This document shows, in pieces, positions 6,875 to 9,256 of a stretch of DNA of 9,256 bases. Origin of the DNA: Chloroflexota bacterium (lineage in GTDB: Bacteria > Chloroflexota > Ktedonobacteria > Ktedonobacterales > Ktedonobacteraceae); the NCBI GenBank assembly GCA_021828635.1, contig JAJZEJ010000626.1:1-9256 (forward strand), given 5' to 3'. Position 1 is the first letter of the stretch, and the number at the start of each line of letters is the position of its first letter. The notes under the pieces are model-generated. The model was not told the origin of the DNA. It saw only the letters and a program-made list of their open reading frames with translations, and did no database searches. The position numbers were made by a program, and so were the translations under genes.

Positions 6875-6903
6875 ATTGTAACACTTCCTGCTTCTCTGAG
6901 CAA
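6875..6903 (-). promoter_or_regulatory. mraZ/dcw operon promoter with extended -10
   Basis: On the minus strand TTGCTC (-35, 6898-6903) and TACAAT (-10, 6875-6880) are 17 bp apart, with TGT directly before the -10 (an extended -10). The predicted start is near 6868, giving a leader of about 145 nt. Location against the MraZ boxes supports it; the -35 is weak. Confidence 0.6.
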
Positions 6904-6909
6904 AGGGGG

Positions 6910-6953
6910 TTATCCACCAATTTTCTCTCGTATGGTGGATAAGTTGTGGATAA
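6910..6953. promoter_or_regulatory. Cluster of three DnaA-box-like nonamers upstream of the mraZ promoter
   Basis: TTATCCACC on the plus strand (6910-6918, 8/9 match to TTATCCACA), the same nonamer inverted at 6934-6942 (8/9), and TTATCCACA inverted at 6945-6953 (9/9). The first two form a perfect 10-bp inverted repeat (6910-6919 with 6933-6942, 13-bp loop). The nearest box ends 7 bp from the predicted -35 of mraZ. DnaA could act there as a transcription factor; this is inferred from sites alone. Confidence 0.6.
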
Positions 6954-7053
6954 CTCTGCAAACAGCGGTTTTGGGAGACGATGCATTCTTGCTGTAGCTT
7001 CTTTGAAAAGACAGATTTAACCGCTATCTGGGTACCCGTGCTAATTTAGCCTT

Positions 7054-7081
7054 TTAATATCAGATATATCAATGATATAAT
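7054..7081 (+). promoter_or_regulatory. Extended -10 promoter facing the antitoxin-like gene
   Basis: TGATATAAT (7073-7081) holds a perfect TATAAT with an upstream TG. The best -35, TTAATA at 7054-7059 with a 16-bp spacer, is a 4/6 match. The start would be near 7088, about 30 nt before the ATG at 7120. ATATCA (7057-7062) and TGATAT (7073-7078) form an inverted repeat overlapping the promoter, a possible operator. Confidence 0.5.
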
Positions 7082-7119
7082 GTGTGTATAAAATTGAAAA
7101 AGCAAAGGATATAAAAATT

Positions 7120-7351
7120 ATGACAGAGCAGCTCAGGCAGGCTTTTGAACGAGCGCAGCAACTGCCGACAGATGCTCAACATGCGCTAGCAGAGTGCATC
7201 AGAGTGCATCTTAGAAGAGACAGAAGAACATGAGTGGAAAGAGATCATCAACAAACCTCGTGTACAGCAGAAATTGCTCAATCTCGCTCATGAAGCATGG
7301 AAAGAGTTTGAGAGAGGGGAAGCTGAAGAGGGAGGCTTTGCTATTGAATGA
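7120..7351 (+). pseudogene. Frameshifted antitoxin-like small protein gene (10-bp tandem duplication)
   Basis: As it stands the frame from the ATG at 7120 stops after 37 codons at 7231-7233. A perfect 10-bp tandem duplication (AGAGTGCATC at 7191-7200 and 7201-7210) shifts the frame. Removing one copy restores a 73-aa protein ending at the TGA at 7349-7351. The restored product opens MTEQLRQAFERAQQLPTDAQ and continues with ILEETEEHEW and LAHEAWKEFERGE. This Leu/Glu-rich helical layout resembles small antitoxins of type II toxin-antitoxin pairs from filamentous and phototrophic bacteria; that assignment is from memory and moderate. AAGGA lies about 10 nt before the ATG. No toxin gene follows: the next gene is a Uma2-family protein. 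Either the gene is inactivated, or the shift is a phase-variable or sequencing event. Confidence 0.7.
7191..7210. repeat. Perfect 10-bp tandem duplication
   Basis: AGAGTGCATC is repeated back to back. Because the unit length is not a multiple of three, it breaks the reading frame of the antitoxin-like gene, as expected from replication slippage. Confidence 0.95.
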
Positions 7352-7363
7352 AATCTTATATGA

Positions 7364-7395
7364 CAAATTGTACTAATTTGCACTGCTGATCAGCA
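7364..7395. repeat. Two palindromes upstream of the Uma2 gene
   Basis: CAAATT-GTACT-AATTTG (7364-7380) and the perfect 12-bp palindrome TGCTGATCAGCA (7384-7395) lie in the 69-bp gap before the Uma2 start. They may be operators. Neither has the T-run of an intrinsic terminator. Confidence 0.4.
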
Positions 7396-7420
7396 TTCAT
7401 ATGAAAAGAGAGGCTTGACA

Positions 7421-7987
7421 ATGAAAACGCTCCGCTGGACATCACATGACTTAGAAATGCTGCCTGAGCCAGTTGATGGTAAACGCTACGAAATTATAGA
7501 GGGGGAATTGCAAGTGTCAAGACAGCCAGATTGGCACCACCAATTTGCTTGCGGAAGACTTTTCATGCTTTTACAAGATTGGAGTGATCAGAAACAGCTA
7601 GGCATGGCGAACTTTGCACCAGGTTTAATTTTTGCCGAGGATGATGATGTTGTTCCCGACGTAGTATGGATCAGCAATGAGCGTTTGCAAACAGCTCTGC
7701 AAGAAGATGGCAAACTTCATGTAGCACCAGAACTAGTCATTGAAGTACTCTCCCCTGGTTCACTTAATGCGCGTCGAGATCGTGATCTCAAACTCAAGCT
7801 CTATTCACGACGAGGTGCTGATGAGTATTGGATTATTGACTGGCAACAGCGCCGTGTTGAAATATATAGACGTGAAGAGGCTATTCTAACACTACAGAGT
7901 ACCCTCAATCAGCGTGATATTCTTGAGTCACCATTACTACCCGGTTTTCATTGTCGGGTAAGCCAGCTTTTCATGGGTATCCGCTAA
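7421..7987 (+). CDS. Uma2-family protein (DUF820, PD-(D/E)XK nuclease-like fold)
   Basis: A 188-aa member of the Uma2 family, abundant in Cyanobacteria and Chloroflexota and predicted to have a restriction-endonuclease-like fold; the biological role is unknown. The order of conserved parts fits: RYEIIEGEL (22-30), VVPDVVWIS (77-85) with Asp80, PELVIEVLSPGS (103-114) with Glu108, RDLKLKLYSRRGADEYWIID (121-140) with candidate Lys124/126, and the C-terminal LLPGF. The likely catalytic residues are therefore present. I chose the ATG at 7421 because GAGG lies 7 nt upstream; a TTG at 7415 would add two residues but leaves no room for a ribosome site. It follows the broken antitoxin-like gene by 69 bp. 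Its base composition is clearly more AT-rich than the MBL and dcw genes, suggesting acquisition as accessory DNA. Confidence 0.88.
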   Translation: MKTLRWTSHDLEMLPEPVDGKRYEIIEGELQVSRQPDWHHQFACGRLFMLLQDWSDQKQLGMANFAPGLIFAEDDDVVPDVVWISNERLQTALQEDGKLHVAPELVIEVLSPGSLNARRDRDLKLKLYSRRGADEYWIIDWQQRRVEIYRREEAILTLQSTLNQRDILESPLLPGFHCRVSQLFMGIR

Positions 7988-8026
7988 TTTTAGCAATCGC
8001 CAACAGGTAAAGGATTTTCTTCTATC

Positions 8027-9067
8027 ATGCAAAATGTGGTACCGCCGCAATCTCGTCGCCGCGATGAGCCATTGCCGGAGGCACGTGAAGTTGCCCCCAA
8101 TATCTGGAAAATCACCGTCCCAATCCCGTTTCCCTTACGCACAGTTAACATGCACGCTCTCGTCGGCAAAGATGGCTGGGCGATAGTCGATACAGGCATG
8201 GGCAATCCCGATGCACGCACCGCTTTCTCGACCGGGCTGCAACGTGCGGGACTGGATATCAAGAATTTACGCGCCATCGTCCTCACCCATCACCATCCCG
8301 ATCATGTGGGTCTGTCGGGCGAACTCTATGAACAGAGTGGGGCAAAGGTCTACATGCATCCCATTGATGCACAGGCCATCCAGGTCATCTGGAATAACAG
8401 CATGCCGCAACGTTTCGGGCGCGTCTCACAGTTCTTTCTCCAGCACGGCCTACCGCCAACGCAGCTCTGGTACACGCAAGTTGAGCCGCGCGAGGCACAC
8501 ACGATCATCAATGTGCCACCACCCGAAGCAGTGACGCACGTTGAGGATGGCGAGACATTAGAATTGCTAGGCGAGGTTTACCGCGTGATCTGGGTACCTG
8601 GTCATTCTGATGGACAGATCGTGCTTTTCCGCGAGCGCGACGGTGTTTTTCTAGCCGCCGATCACGTCCTGCCGCGCATCACGCCCAATGTTGGCCTCTA
8701 CTCCGAGCATGACCGCATGAATCCGCTCGGCGACTATCTTGAATCGCTCGTCAAAGTGTCCACTCTGCCCGCCACACTCGCTCTGCCAGGACACGGCGAA
8801 CCCTTTACGGACTTGGCTGGACGCACTGCTGAGATCATTCACCATCACGAAGACCGCGAAGCCAAACTGCTGACAATGTTGCATGAGCGACCTCAGCACG
8901 CCTATGATCTGACTATGCAGCTCTTCCAGGATCGCCTCAAAAACGATGAAGCGCGACGCATGGCCGTGGCCGAGGTGATTGCCCATCTTGAGCATATGCG
9001 CCTCACCGGTCGCCTGGCCCAGCGGCGTACCGACGAAGGTATCATCCTATACACACCCGCTCTGTAG
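8027..9067 (+). CDS. MBL-fold metallo-hydrolase with C-terminal winged helix
   Basis: A 346-aa cytoplasmic-type metallo-beta-lactamase-fold hydrolase, probably binding two metal ions. The metal ligands are in place: HHHPDH (88-93, giving HxHxDH with His88, His90, Asp92, His93), His193 in PGHSDG, Asp212 in AADHVLP and His256 in LPGHGEP. Residues about 275-340 resemble the winged-helix tail found in LACTB2-like proteins (HAYDLTMQLF, then AVAEVIAHLEHMRLTGRL). The substrate cannot be told; LACTB2-like nuclease or thioesterase roles are both known in this broad group. There is no signal peptide. AAAGGA lies about 12 nt before the ATG. It begins 39 bp after the Uma2 gene on the same strand but has the higher GC of the dcw genes, so a common origin is unlikely. 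The TAG stop lies inside a 22-bp inverted-repeat arm. Confidence 0.92.
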   Translation: MQNVVPPQSRRRDEPLPEAREVAPNIWKITVPIPFPLRTVNMHALVGKDGWAIVDTGMGNPDARTAFSTGLQRAGLDIKNLRAIVLTHHHPDHVGLSGELYEQSGAKVYMHPIDAQAIQVIWNNSMPQRFGRVSQFFLQHGLPPTQLWYTQVEPREAHTIINVPPPEAVTHVEDGETLELLGEVYRVIWVPGHSDGQIVLFRERDGVFLAADHVLPRITPNVGLYSEHDRMNPLGDYLESLVKVSTLPATLALPGHGEPFTDLAGRTAEIIHHHEDREAKLLTMLHERPQHAYDLTMQLFQDRLKNDEARRMAVAEVIAHLEHMRLTGRLAQRRTDEGIILYTPAL

Positions 9068-9155
9068 GGACCGGTTCACCGCGTCAATCACGTCGGCGTG
9101 CCTGTTGGGCGTGCTGTGTGCGTGGGCAACGCGGACGCGGTGAACCGGTCCCTAC
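9064..9155. repeat. Perfect 22-bp inverted repeat with 48-bp loop, REP/MITE-like
   Basis: The left arm 9064-9085 (beginning GTAGGGACCGG) is the exact reverse complement of the right arm 9134-9155 (ending CCGGTCCCTAC). The 92-bp unit is GC-rich and codes for nothing. Its first bases provide the TAG stop of the MBL gene. No T-run follows the right arm, and no target-site duplication is evident. It resembles the interspersed palindromic repeats common in Chloroflexota and Cyanobacteria genomes; whether it is repeated elsewhere cannot be seen here. Confidence 0.85.
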
Positions 9156-9218
9156 GTTGAAAATCCTCCAAAGAATAGAGATAATACTCTCGTAGGCTGA
9201 TGTTTTGATATAAGCTTC

Positions 9219-9256
9219 ATGGCCCAATCTCAAAGCGCCGAAGAACGTCTTGTGGA
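9219..9256 (+). CDS. Possible start of a further gene, cut by the window end
   Basis: An ATG at 9219 opens a frame reading MAQSQSAEERLV with no stop before the end. No good Shine-Dalgarno sequence is visible, and 12 codons are too few to name a product. A start of a plus-strand gene is plausible because the preceding 60 bases are AT-rich and non-coding. Confidence 0.3.
   Translation, partial: MAQSQSAEERLV

Larger units (their letters stand above)
6724..7119. other. Divergent regulatory region between the dcw operon and the plus-strand genes
   Basis: About 400 bp without a gene. From left to right it holds the mraZ leader, three TGGGG boxes, the mraZ promoter, a cluster of DnaA-box-like sites, about 100 bp in which I see nothing definite, and an extended -10 promoter facing right. 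Short plus-strand frames over 6724-6808 look like noise. Confidence 0.75.

Noticed and set aside
6910..6953. DnaA-box cluster as a replication origin
   Set aside because: Only three boxes, no clear AT-rich unwinding region beside them and no dnaA/dnaN genes nearby; a regulatory role at the mraZ promoter fits better.
9064..9155. Inverted repeat as an intrinsic terminator of the MBL gene
   Set aside because: The loop is 48 bp and no T-run follows the right arm, so it does not fit a rho-independent terminator.

Overview
The window carries a bacterial division and cell-wall (dcw) gene cluster on the minus strand (1..6723). A divergent regulatory region (6724..7119) separates it from a short plus-strand accessory segment (7120..9256). 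The organism looks like a mid-GC bacterium. Protein style and gene order suggest Chloroflexota, possibly Ktedonobacteria, but that placement is from memory of such clusters and is not proven by the sequence. There are no rRNA, tRNA or CRISPR features.

The dcw part is transcribed leftwards as mraZ - rsmH - ftsL-like - ftsI (class B penicillin-binding protein) - an unrecognised 101-aa gene - ftsW - murG (3' end beyond base 1). It links a cluster regulator (MraZ), a 16S rRNA methyltransferase (RsmH), a septal bitopic protein (FtsL-like), the septal glycan polymerase/crosslinking pair (FtsW/FtsI) and the lipid II synthase (MurG). No mraY, murD, murE or murF lies between ftsI and murG, so this is a trimmed version of the textbook order. 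FtsW has an arginine-rich cytoplasmic extension of about 115 residues. A consensus-quality sigma-70-type promoter in the gap before ftsW points antisense to the operon.

The mraZ upstream region is the most informative regulatory stretch. It holds an extended -10 promoter (TTGCTC-17-TACAAT), and just downstream of the -10 three TGGGG boxes at exact 10-bp pitch, the known MraZ operator pattern. Upstream of the -35 lie three DnaA-box-like nonamers, one of them a 9/9 consensus match. Together they suggest autoregulation by MraZ and possible coupling of the division operon to DnaA.

The plus-strand segment begins with a small antitoxin-like gene that is frameshifted by a perfect 10-bp tandem duplication. 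It is followed by a Uma2-family (PD-(D/E)XK-like) protein and an MBL-fold hydrolase with a C-terminal winged helix. The antitoxin/Uma2 stretch is visibly more AT-rich than its neighbours, as expected of accessory DNA. A perfect 22-bp inverted repeat, resembling an interspersed palindromic element, supplies the stop codon of the MBL gene. A possible new reading frame opens at 9219 and runs off the window.
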